Source of the DNA: Actinoallomurus bryophytorum | GTDB lineage: Bacteria > Actinomycetota > Actinomycetes > Streptosporangiales > Streptosporangiaceae | Assembly (NCBI RefSeq): GCF_006716425.1 | Contig: NZ_VFOZ01000003.1 | Coordinates: 62,001-126,000, forward strand | Reading direction: 5' to 3' | Length of the DNA: 64,000 nt | In this document: positions 25,982-34,594 of the stretch, one piece after another | How positions within the stretch are numbered: the first letter of the stretch is position 1 | How the letters are laid out: each line of letters starts with the position of its first letter | Translations under genes and position numbers: made by a program | The notes under the pieces: generated by a model | Seen by the model: only the letters and a program-made list of their open reading frames with translations | What the model was told of the DNA's origin: nothing | Databases searched by the model: none

Positions 25982-26848
25982 ATGACCGTTCTCGGCGCCG
26001 TGTGCCTGCCCCAGCTACCACCGGAACGACTGCGTGACCTGGCCCGTACGGCGGACGCCGCGGGCCTGGACGAGCTGTGGCTGTGGGAGGACTGCTTCTG
26101 GGGCAGCGGCGTCGCGACCGCTGCCGCCGTGCTGGGCTGGACGGACCGGCTGCGGGTCGGCGTCGGCCTGCTGCCGGTGCCGCTGCGCAACGTCGCGCTG
26201 GCCGCGATGGAGATCGCCACACTGCACCGGCTGTTCCCCGGCCGGGTGAACATCGGCGTCGGGCACGGCGTGCAGGACTGGATGGAGCAGGTCGGCGCGC
26301 GGGTCGATTCGCCGGTGACGCTGCTGCGCGAGCACCTCATCGCGCTGCGCGCCCTGCTCGCCGGTGAGCAGGTCAGTGTGGACGGGCGATATGTCCGGCT
26401 CGACGCCGTCACCCTCGACCGGCCTCCCGCGACTCCGCCGGCCGTGCTCGCCGGGGCGACCGGGCCGCGGTCGCTGCGTCTCTGCGGCGAGGCCGCAGAC
26501 GGGACCATCCTCACCGCCAGTACGACGCCGGACGGGGTACGCGAGGCACGTCTGCTCGTGGAGGAGGGCCGCACGGCCGGGGGCCGCACCGACCCGCACT
26601 CGGTGACCGTCTACCTTCTCGCCGCGACCGGGCCGGGTGCGGACGAGCGGCTGGCCGCCGAGCTGCGGCGCACCGGAGACGATCCGGAGCTCGGCGTCGC
26701 CGGCGACGCGCGTACGGTCGCCGAGGCCGTCCAGCGGTGGGCGGAGGCCGGTGCCGACACCGTGGTCCTGCAGCCGACCCTCGACGAGCCCGATCCGGAG
26801 GGCTTCGTACGCTTCACGGCCGAGCAGGTCCGTCCGCTCGTGACGTGA
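25982..26848 (+). CDS. LLM-class (luciferase-like) flavin-dependent oxidoreductase
   Basis: A 288-residue luciferase-like TIM-barrel protein. It shows LARTADAAGLDELWLWEDCFWG near the start, LRVGVGLLPVPLRN and the family-typical GRVNIGVGHGVQDWMEQVG, LLREHLIALRALLAGE and C-terminal GADTVVLQPT segments. LLM enzymes use reduced F420 or FMN; the bias in actinomycetes is to F420, but the cofactor cannot be told here. ATG 25982 follows GAGGATGG. Divergent from the nitronate monooxygenase side; no operon partner. Confidence 0.88.
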   Translation: MTVLGAVCLPQLPPERLRDLARTADAAGLDELWLWEDCFWGSGVATAAAVLGWTDRLRVGVGLLPVPLRNVALAAMEIATLHRLFPGRVNIGVGHGVQDWMEQVGARVDSPVTLLREHLIALRALLAGEQVSVDGRYVRLDAVTLDRPPATPPAVLAGATGPRSLRLCGEAADGTILTASTTPDGVREARLLVEEGRTAGGRTDPHSVTVYLLAATGPGADERLAAELRRTGDDPELGVAGDARTVAEAVQRWAEAGADTVVLQPTLDEPDPEGFVRFTAEQVRPLVT

Positions 26849-26921
26849 GCCGGGCCGGGGCGGCCCGGTTCGGCTCGCACCCCCGCGCAGCGAGGTCCCG
26901 CACGCCGGGCGCGGTCCGGTT

Positions 26922-27365
26922 CTACTCGGCCCGTAGCTCTGTCAGCAGCCGCAGCAGCGTGGCGCGCAGGGTCTCCAGCTCCTCCGGGCTCGTCAGCTCC
27001 GCCCAGCGCTCCTCGACGCGCGTCGCGGTCGCGTGGGTGACCGGCTTGACGGACGCGCCACGCTCGGTGAGGAAGACCAGCCGTGAGCGGCGATCGTGCG
27101 GGTCCGGGCGGCGCTCGACATAGCCCATGCGCTCGAGCTGGTCGACCGCCTGGGCCATCGTCTGCTTGCGCACCCGGGCGAGCTCGGCGAGTCCCGAGAC
27201 GGTGATGCCCTCAGGCGGAACGAACGGGAACACGTTCGCGTGCGAGGGGCGGATGTCACCGAAGCCCGCCTCGCTCAACGTGGCGTCGATGTCCTGGGCA
27301 TAGTGCTGGTAGACGAGTCGCAGGAGAAGCCCGATCAGCGGGTGGTCGGGAAAGTTCGTTTCCAT
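26922..27365 (-). CDS. MarR-family transcriptional regulator
   Basis: A 147-residue MarR winged-helix protein: SGLAELARVRKQTMAQAVDQLERMGYVERRPDPHDRRSRLVFLTERG contains the recognition helix and the wing with the conserved DxRxR pattern. The N- and C-terminal helices form the dimer interface. A near-perfect operator lies three bases upstream of its start and a second half-site lies further on, so negative autoregulation and control of the divergent gene at 27441 are likely. Confidence 0.92.
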   Translation of the reverse strand: METNFPDHPLIGLLLRLVYQHYAQDIDATLSEAGFGDIRPSHANVFPFVPPEGITVSGLAELARVRKQTMAQAVDQLERMGYVERRPDPHDRRSRLVFLTERGASVKPVTHATATRVEERWAELTSPEELETLRATLLRLLTELRAE

Positions 27366-27368
27366 GGA

Positions 27369-27386
27369 TAGACAGGTGCCTGTCTA
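27369..27386. promoter_or_regulatory. MarR operator TAGACAGG-TG-CCTGTCTA
   Basis: A perfect 8-bp inverted repeat with a 2-nt centre. A second half-site (ACCTGTCTATC, 27410-27420) lies 25 bp on, before the divergent gene. The pattern is what a MarR dimer would need to repress both directions. Confidence 0.75.
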
Positions 27387-27440
27387 CTTGCGTACATTAG
27401 TGGTCAGTTACCTGTCTATCTTAGGGGAACGGAGCCTGAC

Positions 27441-27887
27441 ATGCCCACACCACCGGCCTCCTTCGGCCAGACCCTGGCCAACGCCGAGCAGATCCTGACG
27501 GTCGTGCTGAGCCGCCACCTCGCCGAGCGCGGGACGACACCCGAGACCTGGTACGCCCTGCAGGTGATCGCCACGTACGGGCCAGGGCTGGCCCGCCAGG
27601 AGCTGCGCGAACGGCTCGAGGGCTCGCGGACCCTGGACCCCGAGTCGGTACGCGAACTGCTCGCCCGGCTCGAGGCCGACGACCTGATCCGCGGCGACGC
27701 GGAGGTCGACCTGACCGCCGAGGGGCAGGCCCTGCACCGTGGCCTGCGCGAACACATCGCCGTCCCGACGGCCCGGCTGCTGGGCCGGTTCCCCGCCGAC
27801 GACATCGAGACGACCATCCGCACGCTGCAGGCGATCACCGAACGGGCGACGGAGGAGCTCGCCGCCGACGAGCAGCCGGCGAACTGA
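27441..27887 (+). CDS. MarR-like winged-helix protein
   Basis: A 148-residue protein with a degenerate MarR-type fold. A helical start (SFGQTLANAEQILTVVLSRHLAERG) is followed by TPETWYALQVIATYGPGLARQELRERLEG, VRELLARLEADDLIRGDAEVDLTAEGQALHRGLRE as helix-turn-helix and short wing, and a dimerising C-terminal helix. The wing lacks the usual DxRxR. It is divergent from a canonical MarR gene and shares its operator region. It could be a target regulator or an accessory sensor. Confidence 0.75.
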   Translation: MPTPPASFGQTLANAEQILTVVLSRHLAERGTTPETWYALQVIATYGPGLARQELRERLEGSRTLDPESVRELLARLEADDLIRGDAEVDLTAEGQALHRGLREHIAVPTARLLGRFPADDIETTIRTLQAITERATEELAADEQPAN

Positions 27888-27899
27888 CGACGGAAGAGG

Positions 27900-28541
27900 C
27901 TAGGGGGTCGGGCGGGCCTGGCAGATCAGCCAGTCCGGGGCCACCCGCTCGATGCCGACCTGCCAACCCAGGTCCCCGAGGCGGGCGGTGAGCTCGCCGG
28001 GACCGCGGGGAAGCTTGATGAGGCGGTGGCGGCTCCCGTCCTCCAGACGTCGCTCGACGACCTCGGCCGACCCCGCGACGTAGGTCTCCTCGTCGGCGGC
28101 GGTGGGCTGGTCGTCAACGACGATCACCCGTCCGTCCTCGCTGAGCGCCGCGCGGACGACCGACCAGAAGCGGTCGAACGCGGACGTCGGCACATGCGAA
28201 AGCCAGAACGCGAAGAACACGGTGTCGAAGCGCCGCGGCGGCGTCCAGTCGAGCACGTCCGCGACCAGGAAGGTGGCGCCCGGTGCCCGGCGCCGTGCCA
28301 GGGTGACCATCTCCGGGGCGGAATCGATCACGGTCAGGGTACGGGCGTGGACTGCCAGGTGCCGGGTCCACATCCCTGTACCGCAGGCGATCTCCAGCAC
28401 GTCTCCGGACGGGCGCAGCCGGTCGACCAACGCTCCGATCCGGTCACCGGCGTCCGGCAGGGCGCCGTACGCGGTGGCGTCGTACTCGCCTGCCCTGCGG
28501 CGGTAGTACGCGACCTGTTCATCCCAGCGGCGGTCGGACAT
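27900..28541 (-). CDS. Class I SAM-dependent methyltransferase
   Basis: A 213-residue Rossmann-fold methyltransferase. SAM motif I is VLEIACGTGMWTRHLA (about residues 48-63), followed by the acidic motif VIDSAPEMVTLARRR, motif III-like FLVADVLDW and FDTVFFAFWLSHVP. Substrate unknown. The ATG at 28541 lies inside the 3' end of the ABC exporter gene (23-base overlap), so both are translated from one message. The arrangement suggests that the exporter ships a methylated product, but no biosynthetic core gene is adjacent. Confidence 0.88.
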   Translation of the reverse strand: MSDRRWDEQVAYYRRRAGEYDATAYGALPDAGDRIGALVDRLRPSGDVLEIACGTGMWTRHLAVHARTLTVIDSAPEMVTLARRRAPGATFLVADVLDWTPPRRFDTVFFAFWLSHVPTSAFDRFWSVVRAALSEDGRVIVVDDQPTAADEETYVAGSAEVVERRLEDGSRHRLIKLPRGPGELTARLGDLGWQVGIERVAPDWLICQARPTP

Positions 28542-30519
28542 GTTCCCCGGTATCCGTGCCGCCGGAGGCCGGTACCGGGGTGTCGTACGCGGCGGCCTGC
28601 AGGAGGTACAGGTCGCGGTACGTGCCCTCGCGCGCCATGAGCTCCTCGTGGGTGCCGCTGGCGGTGAGCTCGCCGTGATCGAGGACATGGATGACGTCGG
28701 CGTGGCGGATGTTGGCGAGCCGGTGGGTGATCAGGACGACCGTACGGTCGCGCATGTGCCGGCGGATGGCCTCGAAGAGCGTGTGTTCCGCCCGTGCGTC
28801 CAGGTTCGAGGACGGCTCGTCGCAGATGATCAGCGGCGCGTCGCGGTAGAAGCCGCGTGACACGGCGACGCGCTGCCACTGCCCGCCGGAGAGCTGGTGG
28901 GAGTCCTTGAACCTGCGGTCCAGCATCGTGTCCCAGCCGCGCGGCAGGTCGGCGACGACCTCGTCGGTGCCGGCCGAGCCGGCCGCCCGGTGGAGGCGGT
29001 CGGGGTCGTCCTCGTCGGCCAGCACGACGTTGACCCGCGCGGTCATCGGCCAGTGCGCGTGGTCCTGGGCGATCACGGCGACCTGGGAGCGTACGGCCTG
29101 GGCGTCGGTGGTCGCGAGGTCGACGCCGTCCCAGCGGATGCACCCGGAGTCGGGGGTGTACAGGTGGGCGAGCAGCTTGGCCAGCGTGCTCTTTCCCGAG
29201 CCGTTCTCCCCGACGAGCGCCACGATCTGACCGGCCGCCAGGGTGAGCGACACGTCCCGCAGGGCGGGCTGGTCGCCGCCCGGATAGGTGAACGACACCT
29301 TCTCCACGGCGATCGTGGCGAAGACGCCGGGGACCTCGGCCTCCGCCGGCGGCGGCAGATGGGTACGGGCGGTCTCCAGGAACGTCAGGTAGTCGGTGAG
29401 GTACAGCCCCTCCTCGTAGCAGCTGTTCACCGCGTGGATCAGGTTCGACAGGGCGGTCCGGCTGGTCCGGATGGCGAGCACGGCGGTCCCGGCCACGGCG
29501 AGCGGTAGCCAGGACGCCGCCAGCAGCAGGCCGAGTGCGAGGTAGACGAGCCCGCTGGCCGTACCCGAACCGGCGTCCCCGGCGAGCCGTGTCACCACGT
29601 TCTTACGGGCGAGGACGAGCTGGGCGTCCCGGTAGATGCCGGCCACTCGCTGGTACTGCGCAAGCAGGAAGTCCTGCATGGTGTACGAGCGCAGGTCGCC
29701 GGCGAACCACTGGTTGCTGAGCAGGTTGCCGAGGATCGAGGAGTGGTATCTCGGGCCGATGGTGGCCAGCATCATCAGGTAGCGCGAGCGCGCGACGCGT
29801 ATCGCCGCCCAGGCCTCCGGCAGAGCCGTCACGAACAGCAGGGGGAGGAGGAGGGGATGCAGCGTCGTGATCGCGATCCCGGCGGCGACGAAGGACGTCG
29901 CACCGGTGACGATGTCGACCGTGTCGGAGACCACCTGCTGCGCGGCCGAGGAGCCGGGTCCCTCGGCGCGCGACAGGGCCTCGTAGAACTCCGAGTCGTC
30001 GTAGCTGGAGAGGTCGATGCGGCTGGTGACCTCGTACAGCTCCATCTCGACCTGCTGCTGGACCCGCGGCTCCAGTCTCGCCTGCGCCCAGCCGGCGGCG
30101 GCCGACAGCAGCGACTGCGCGACGCCCGCTCCGCCGACCAGGAGGAGCGAGGGGAGCGCCGCACGCACCCGATCCGGGGTGGGGCCCGCCGCGAGCAGGG
30201 CTTCGAGCACTCCCGTCGTGGCGAGCAGGCCCAGGGCCGTGAAGACGCCGGACAACAGGTTCAGCGCCATGGTCGTGACGGTGTCGGCGGGACCGGCGCG
30301 CCATGCCAGCCGCAGCGCGTGGTGGATCAGCGCGGGCAGGCGCCGGGCGACGACCGTGAAACGCGCCGTCGCGGCCGCCTCGGCATAGTCGTACCAGCGC
30401 ATGTTCAGCGCCGGGAGCCCGTCGTCCCCCGACTCGGCGGTCGACTCGGCGTCGGCCGGATCGGCGTCGGCCGGATCGGCGTCGGCCGGATCGGCCGGTG
30501 GCGGCGGCGTATCGTCCAT
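28519..30519 (-). CDS. ABC exporter, fused membrane and ATPase domains
   Basis: A 666-residue half-transporter. An acidic N-terminal tail (residues 1-35) with the repeated unit PADAD precedes a six-helix membrane domain (about 75-360) and a nucleotide-binding domain: Walker A GENGSGKST (437-445), signature LSGGQWQRV, Walker B LIICDEPSS and the switch His in LITHR. It functions as a dimer at the cytoplasmic membrane. The fold is that of lipid, peptide or drug exporters; the substrate is not predictable. Overlaps a methyltransferase gene downstream. Confidence 0.9.
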   Translation of the reverse strand: MDDTPPPPADPADADPADADPADAESTAESGDDGLPALNMRWYDYAEAAATARFTVVARRLPALIHHALRLAWRAGPADTVTTMALNLLSGVFTALGLLATTGVLEALLAAGPTPDRVRAALPSLLLVGGAGVAQSLLSAAAGWAQARLEPRVQQQVEMELYEVTSRIDLSSYDDSEFYEALSRAEGPGSSAAQQVVSDTVDIVTGATSFVAAGIAITTLHPLLLPLLFVTALPEAWAAIRVARSRYLMMLATIGPRYHSSILGNLLSNQWFAGDLRSYTMQDFLLAQYQRVAGIYRDAQLVLARKNVVTRLAGDAGSGTASGLVYLALGLLLAASWLPLAVAGTAVLAIRTSRTALSNLIHAVNSCYEEGLYLTDYLTFLETARTHLPPPAEAEVPGVFATIAVEKVSFTYPGGDQPALRDVSLTLAAGQIVALVGENGSGKSTLAKLLAHLYTPDSGCIRWDGVDLATTDAQAVRSQVAVIAQDHAHWPMTARVNVVLADEDDPDRLHRAAGSAGTDEVVADLPRGWDTMLDRRFKDSHQLSGGQWQRVAVSRGFYRDAPLIICDEPSSNLDARAEHTLFEAIRRHMRDRTVVLITHRLANIRHADVIHVLDHGELTASGTHEELMAREGTYRDLYLLQAAAYDTPVPASGGTDTGEHVRPPLG
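30447..30491. repeat. Three 15-bp tandem repeats in the ABC exporter gene
   Basis: CGGCGTCGGCCGGAT repeated three times exactly (30447-30461, 30462-30476, 30477-30491), coding for three ADADP-type units of the acidic tail. In-frame unit length and perfect identity mark it as a slippage-prone minisatellite. Confidence 0.85.
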
Positions 30520-30660
30520 CGGCTCTCCCCACCCCTGTCTCCGACCTCATGATGTGCGCCGGTTCGTCCGGCCGCTGTGTCGCCTGACACGGTCCGGACT
30601 GTGGGGTGAAGTCCGCGTGACATGAGCCCGCGGGGCGGAGTTGCGCCCTAGTATCGGCGG
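30520..30660. other. Divergent region, ABC exporter / beta-helix lipoprotein
   Basis: No gene. CCTGACACGGTCCGGACTGTGG (30576-30597) contains overlapping inverted repeats around GTCCGGAC; no convincing promoter hexamers were identified. Confidence 0.25.
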
Positions 30661-31836
30661 ATGCGTGACAAGCGTGGTGTTTTGGTGCTTATGGGAGTGT
30701 TGCTCGCTTCTGTGCTGAGCGGATGTGGCTCGTCCCATCACCCCTCGGCGGACGCCGGTCCGTCGCAGAGCCCGCTCGCCCTCTCCCCGCCGATCTCGCC
30801 GACACCCAGCCCGTCGCCGTCGAAGAAGAAGCCCAGGCCCAAGCCGTTCCGGCAGGGCAACCCGGACGGCCACGCCGCGGTTCCGGCCGCCGCACGCGCG
30901 GTCGACACCTCGCACGCGACCAGAGTGATCGGGAAGGGCACGCCGGGCAGCTGTACGTCGAGCGCGGTCGTGTCCGCCGTCGCCGCCGGCGGCGTCATCC
31001 GGTTCTCCTGCGGTCCCAAGCCGGTGACCATCACGATGGGGGCGACCGCGAAGATCAGGAACGCCCACGGTCCCCGCATCGTCCTGGACGGCGGCGGCAA
31101 GGTCACGCTCAGCGGCGGCGGCCGGCGCCGGATCCTCTACATGAACACCTGCGACCCGGCGCAGGGCTACACCACCTCCCACTGCCAGGACCAGGCCACG
31201 CCCGAGCTCACCGTGCAGAACCTGACGTTCGCCGACGGCAACTCGACCGGGAACAAGACCGAGGGCGGAGGCGGCGGCGCCATCTTCGTACGCGGCGGGC
31301 GCTTCAAGGTGGTCAACTCGCGCTTCGTCCGCAACCGCTGCGACCGTACGGGGCCCGACCTCGGCGGTGCCGCCATCCGCGTACTGAGCCAGTACCACAA
31401 CCTGCCGGTGTACGTGGTGAGCAGCACTTTCGGCGGCGCCTCCGGCCAGGGCGGCTCGTGTTCCAACGGCGGCGCGCTGAGCAGCATCGGCGTCTCGTGG
31501 ACCGTGCTCAACAGCGTCATGTCCTACAACTCCGCGGTCGGCGACGGCGCCAACCCCGCACGCGGCGGCACGCCCGGCGGTGGCAGCGGGGGAGCCGTCT
31601 ACAACGACGGCAACCGCTTCACGCTGCGGATCGCCGGCACGGTCATCGCGAACAACCACGCCCGCGAGGGCGGCGGAGCGGTCTTCTTCGTCAGCAACGA
31701 CCGCACCGGCACGATGCGCATCGAGGGCTCGTCGCTGCGCCACAACCCCAGCGCGGGCTTTGAGACCCGCGGCTATCCGGGCATCTTCTTCCTCGGCGCG
31801 CACCACCCTGCCGTGACCGGCTCCCACCTCGGCTGA
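30661..31836 (+). CDS. Lipoprotein with right-handed parallel beta-helix
   Basis: A 391-residue lipoprotein. The signal ends in the lipobox VLSGC (C22), followed by a Ser/Pro-rich linker with a KKKPRPK patch and then a beta-helix domain from about residue 95. The helix shows repeated rungs: HGPRIVLDGGGKVTLSGGG, LTVQNLTFADGNS, FKVVNSRFVRN, YVVSSTFGG, WTVLNSVMSYNS, IAGTVIANNHA. Such domains are found in polysaccharide lyases and surface polysaccharide binders; no catalytic set is recognisable. Exposed on the cell surface. Monocistronic. Confidence 0.8.
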   Translation: MRDKRGVLVLMGVLLASVLSGCGSSHHPSADAGPSQSPLALSPPISPTPSPSPSKKKPRPKPFRQGNPDGHAAVPAAARAVDTSHATRVIGKGTPGSCTSSAVVSAVAAGGVIRFSCGPKPVTITMGATAKIRNAHGPRIVLDGGGKVTLSGGGRRRILYMNTCDPAQGYTTSHCQDQATPELTVQNLTFADGNSTGNKTEGGGGGAIFVRGGRFKVVNSRFVRNRCDRTGPDLGGAAIRVLSQYHNLPVYVVSSTFGGASGQGGSCSNGGALSSIGVSWTVLNSVMSYNSAVGDGANPARGGTPGGGSGGAVYNDGNRFTLRIAGTVIANNHAREGGGAVFFVSNDRTGTMRIEGSSLRHNPSAGFETRGYPGIFFLGAHHPAVTGSHLG

Positions 31837-31913
31837 ACGACCGGAATGCACCGCACGGTGCTGGGTAGGGCTCGCTTCGTAGTGCCAACGGACACGACGG
31901 CGAAGGAGGCGTC

Positions 31914-32243
31914 ATGCCGCAGGGTCAGTGGAGCAGGAAACGAGAGCGGCAGTACGAGCACATCAAGGCCTCGGCCAAGGAACGCGGCACGAGCGAGGAC
32001 CGCGCCGAGGAGATCGCCGCCCGCACCGTCAACAAGAACCGCGCGCGGGCCGGGGAGTCCAAGCAGGCGAGTAAGAGTTCGCTCCGCGACATGTCGCCCC
32101 AGGAGCGTGGCGGCAAGAGGTCGGGGCGCCCCGGTCCACGAGGCCGGACCAAGGACCAGTTGTACGCCGAGGCACAGCGCCGGGGCATCAAGGGCCGCTC
32201 GCAGATGAACAAGAAAGAACTGCTCGACGCCCTCGACCGGTAA
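31914..32243 (+). CDS. Rho-N/SAP-like motif protein (plasmid-stabilisation-like annotation group)
   Basis: A 109-residue, very basic protein. The N-terminal half is a charged helical region (WSRKRERQYEHIKASAKERG, RAEEIAARTVNKNRARAGE). The C-terminal 35 residues, TKDQLYAEAQRRGIKGRSQMNKKELLDAL, form a Rho-N/SAP-like helix-extended loop-helix that often binds nucleic acid. Relatives are frequently labelled plasmid stabilisation protein without experimental support. GAAGGAGG precedes the ATG. The preceding gap carries a GCACCG-CA-CGGTGC palindrome (31848-31861). Confidence 0.8.
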   Translation: MPQGQWSRKRERQYEHIKASAKERGTSEDRAEEIAARTVNKNRARAGESKQASKSSLRDMSPQERGGKRSGRPGPRGRTKDQLYAEAQRRGIKGRSQMNKKELLDALDR

Positions 32244-32318
32244 CGCCGGACAGGCCGGCCATCCCGCGCCCGGCGACCCGGCGAGCGACGATCTCCAACG
32301 GCCGGTCCGGGCGTCCGG

Positions 32319-34478
32319 TCAGCCGGGCCGGTCCGACTCCGTCTCCTCCGGCTCGGGCGGTGCCGTCTCCTCCGGCTCGGACTGCTCCGGGTCCTCGGGC
32401 GCGGACTCCGACGGTGGCGGTGGCCTGTCCGCGGCGGTCTGCCCCGCAGGGGCGTCCCCGGGGTGCGGGAGCGCGGGTGGCTCGGACGGAGGCCCGTAGC
32501 CGCCGGGTGGTAGCGGTGGCGGGCCGTACGGCGCGGGCTGTCCCTGGGGCCCGTAGCCGGGCGGTGGAGGACCATAGCCAGGCGGTGGAGGACCATACAG
32601 GCCGACAGGCCCCGGCGGCGGACCGTACGGAGCCGGAGCTCCGGACGGCGGCGGGCCGTACGGGCCCGGAGTTCCCGGCGGCGGGCCGTACGGGCCTTGC
32701 GGCGGGCCATAGGGACCCGGCTGGGCGGGATACCCCGGCGGCGGACCGTAGCCGCGACCGGCCCACTGCTGCGGCCCCGAAGCGGCTCCCCAGATGGGCG
32801 CCCCGGCCGGCGCGTCGTCGCCGGCCTCGCCGGCGGGCCCCGTCGTGATCACGAGCCGGTCGAGGTAGAGGACCTGCAGCGCGCCCAGGGCCAGGAAGAA
32901 CACGACGACCAGGATGATCGGTGTCGCGATGCCGGACCCCGTCCCGCCCAGGCCGGCGCCGTACTGCGCAATCTGCCGGAACACCGCCATCGGCGCGGTC
33001 TGCATCTCCCCCGAGGTGCTCACCAGCGTCGGCCACAGCAGCCCGTGCGCGCCGAACAGCACGGTCACGCCGCCCATGAACGCGGCGAGCGGAAGCGCGG
33101 GCAGCGCGACCAGCCGGACGAACGCCGGCGCGCCCCGCGCCTGCTCCGCACGCCACAGTGCCGCGCGGGTCCGGCAGAAGATCGTGAGCACGAGGAGCGA
33201 CGGCACGCTGAGCAGGAGCGGTGGCAGCAGTCCGGCGAAGTGGTTGATCGCTCCCAGGCGCCGCGCGTTCTCGTAGTCGACGATGCTCAGGGGGCCGATG
33301 CCGACGAAGAGCCACGGCGCGAAGGGCAGGAGCAGCCATTCGCTGCGCCGGCCGAGCGGGCGCAGGCCGCCGATCCCGAGCGCGCCCAGGTACGCTGCGC
33401 CGACCGAGACGATCGCGCTGAGTACCGGCGGTATCCAGGTGTTGGTGTAGAGGCGCCCGGTGGGCGTGCGCGGGCCCACCGGCAGAGCGTGCCCGCCTGA
33501 GGACAGGCTCGAGAGCCACGGCCACGAGCACACCACGGCGATCGCCAGAACCAGGGCCAGCACCACCACACCGACCGCCACGCGGCCTCCGTCAGGGGAC
33601 GGGGACGGCTCGTCCGGCTGCTGCGGCGCGCTCGCCGGCCTGAGCTCGATCCGCACACCCGTACGCACCGCGACGATCGTGGCCAGCACGCCGAGCACGC
33701 CGAGGAGCAGGCCGGTCACCGTCGCGACGGCGGCGCCGCCGCCGAAGTCGGCGTAGAAGTAGGCGGCCCGGTACTCCAGCATCGCGAGGGTGGGCTGCCT
33801 GCCGGACGCCATCATCACGTCGAGGGAGAACACCTGGAGCGCGACCGCGAACGCCGCCAGCACGGTGATCGATCCGACCGCGACCATGACCGGCGTCAGC
33901 GGGCGGCCCTCCGAACGGCCGCGCATGACCGGCAGGAAGACCAGCAGTGCCAGGCCGCACAGGAGGCCGAACGTCGCCGCGGCGGTGATGAGGGGAAGCG
34001 TCGGGGACGCCGCCCCGCCCCGGCCCAGCCGGCCGAACGCCGTCGCGATCCCGCCGTCGCGCTGCCCCGCGATCCATCCCGCGGCGATGGCGACCGGGGA
34101 GAACACCACGAGCGGCAGCGACAGCAGGATCCGGCCCACGCGGCGTGGCCAGGTTCCCGCGCGTTCGAGCGCGGCGGCGAGCGCCGGCCCGACGACCAGC
34201 AGCACGACCAGCGGGATGATGGCGAACGAGGCCGAGAAGAAGAGCGCCTTCCAGAAGGTCGCGCTGCCGAGCAGTTCGGTGTAGTTGCGCAGGCCCGCGG
34301 AGCGGGCGGGCAGGCCGATGCCGCCACCCCTCTGCAGGCTCCGCACGATCGTCTGTCCGGTCGGTACGACGAGCGTGACCAGGGCGGTCAACGCCGCCGG
34401 AACCAGGAGGAGCATGCCCGTGCCGCGGCCGGCGGTGCCCGGCCTCGTAGGGGGATACGCCGGGGGGTGAGGGGTCAT
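32319..34478 (-). CDS. Fused sugar ABC permease-like membrane protein with proline-rich tail
   Basis: A 719-residue membrane protein. Two successive modules resemble MalF- and MalG-type permeases (first from LLLVPAALTALVTLVVP, second from about residue 325 on), giving at least a dozen helices. A 150-residue cytoplasmic tail follows, made of YGPPPG-type repeats and an acidic end (PEDPEQSEPEETAPPEPEE). Start ATG 34478 was chosen by the start of the proline-rich N-terminal tail. No binding protein or ATPase gene is adjacent, so transport is uncertain; it may be a degenerate permease scaffold. A clear EAA loop for the ATPase is not obvious to me. Confidence 0.7.
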   Translation of the reverse strand: MTPHPPAYPPTRPGTAGRGTGMLLLVPAALTALVTLVVPTGQTIVRSLQRGGGIGLPARSAGLRNYTELLGSATFWKALFFSASFAIIPLVVLLVVGPALAAALERAGTWPRRVGRILLSLPLVVFSPVAIAAGWIAGQRDGGIATAFGRLGRGGAASPTLPLITAAATFGLLCGLALLVFLPVMRGRSEGRPLTPVMVAVGSITVLAAFAVALQVFSLDVMMASGRQPTLAMLEYRAAYFYADFGGGAAVATVTGLLLGVLGVLATIVAVRTGVRIELRPASAPQQPDEPSPSPDGGRVAVGVVVLALVLAIAVVCSWPWLSSLSSGGHALPVGPRTPTGRLYTNTWIPPVLSAIVSVGAAYLGALGIGGLRPLGRRSEWLLLPFAPWLFVGIGPLSIVDYENARRLGAINHFAGLLPPLLLSVPSLLVLTIFCRTRAALWRAEQARGAPAFVRLVALPALPLAAFMGGVTVLFGAHGLLWPTLVSTSGEMQTAPMAVFRQIAQYGAGLGGTGSGIATPIILVVVFFLALGALQVLYLDRLVITTGPAGEAGDDAPAGAPIWGAASGPQQWAGRGYGPPPGYPAQPGPYGPPQGPYGPPPGTPGPYGPPPSGAPAPYGPPPGPVGLYGPPPPGYGPPPPGYGPQGQPAPYGPPPLPPGGYGPPSEPPALPHPGDAPAGQTAADRPPPPSESAPEDPEQSEPEETAPPEPEETESDRPG

Positions 34479-34594
34479 GTCCGCTCCGCGAGTGCCGTTC
34501 GCCGCCGACCCGATGATCAGCCAATGCCGACGGTAGCGCCGCACGGTGCCGTTGTCGCTCGATGAGAGCGTCCGAGATGAGGTGATCCGCTATC

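Noticed and set aside
27900-30519. RiPP or other biosynthetic cluster around the ABC exporter and methyltransferase
   Set aside because: No precursor peptide, cyclase, dehydratase, NRPS or PKS gene is present nearby.
31914-32243. Plasmid stabilisation or toxin-antitoxin module
   Set aside because: Only a Rho-N/SAP-like protein is present, with no partner toxin or partition gene; the plasmid label of relatives has no support in the sequence.
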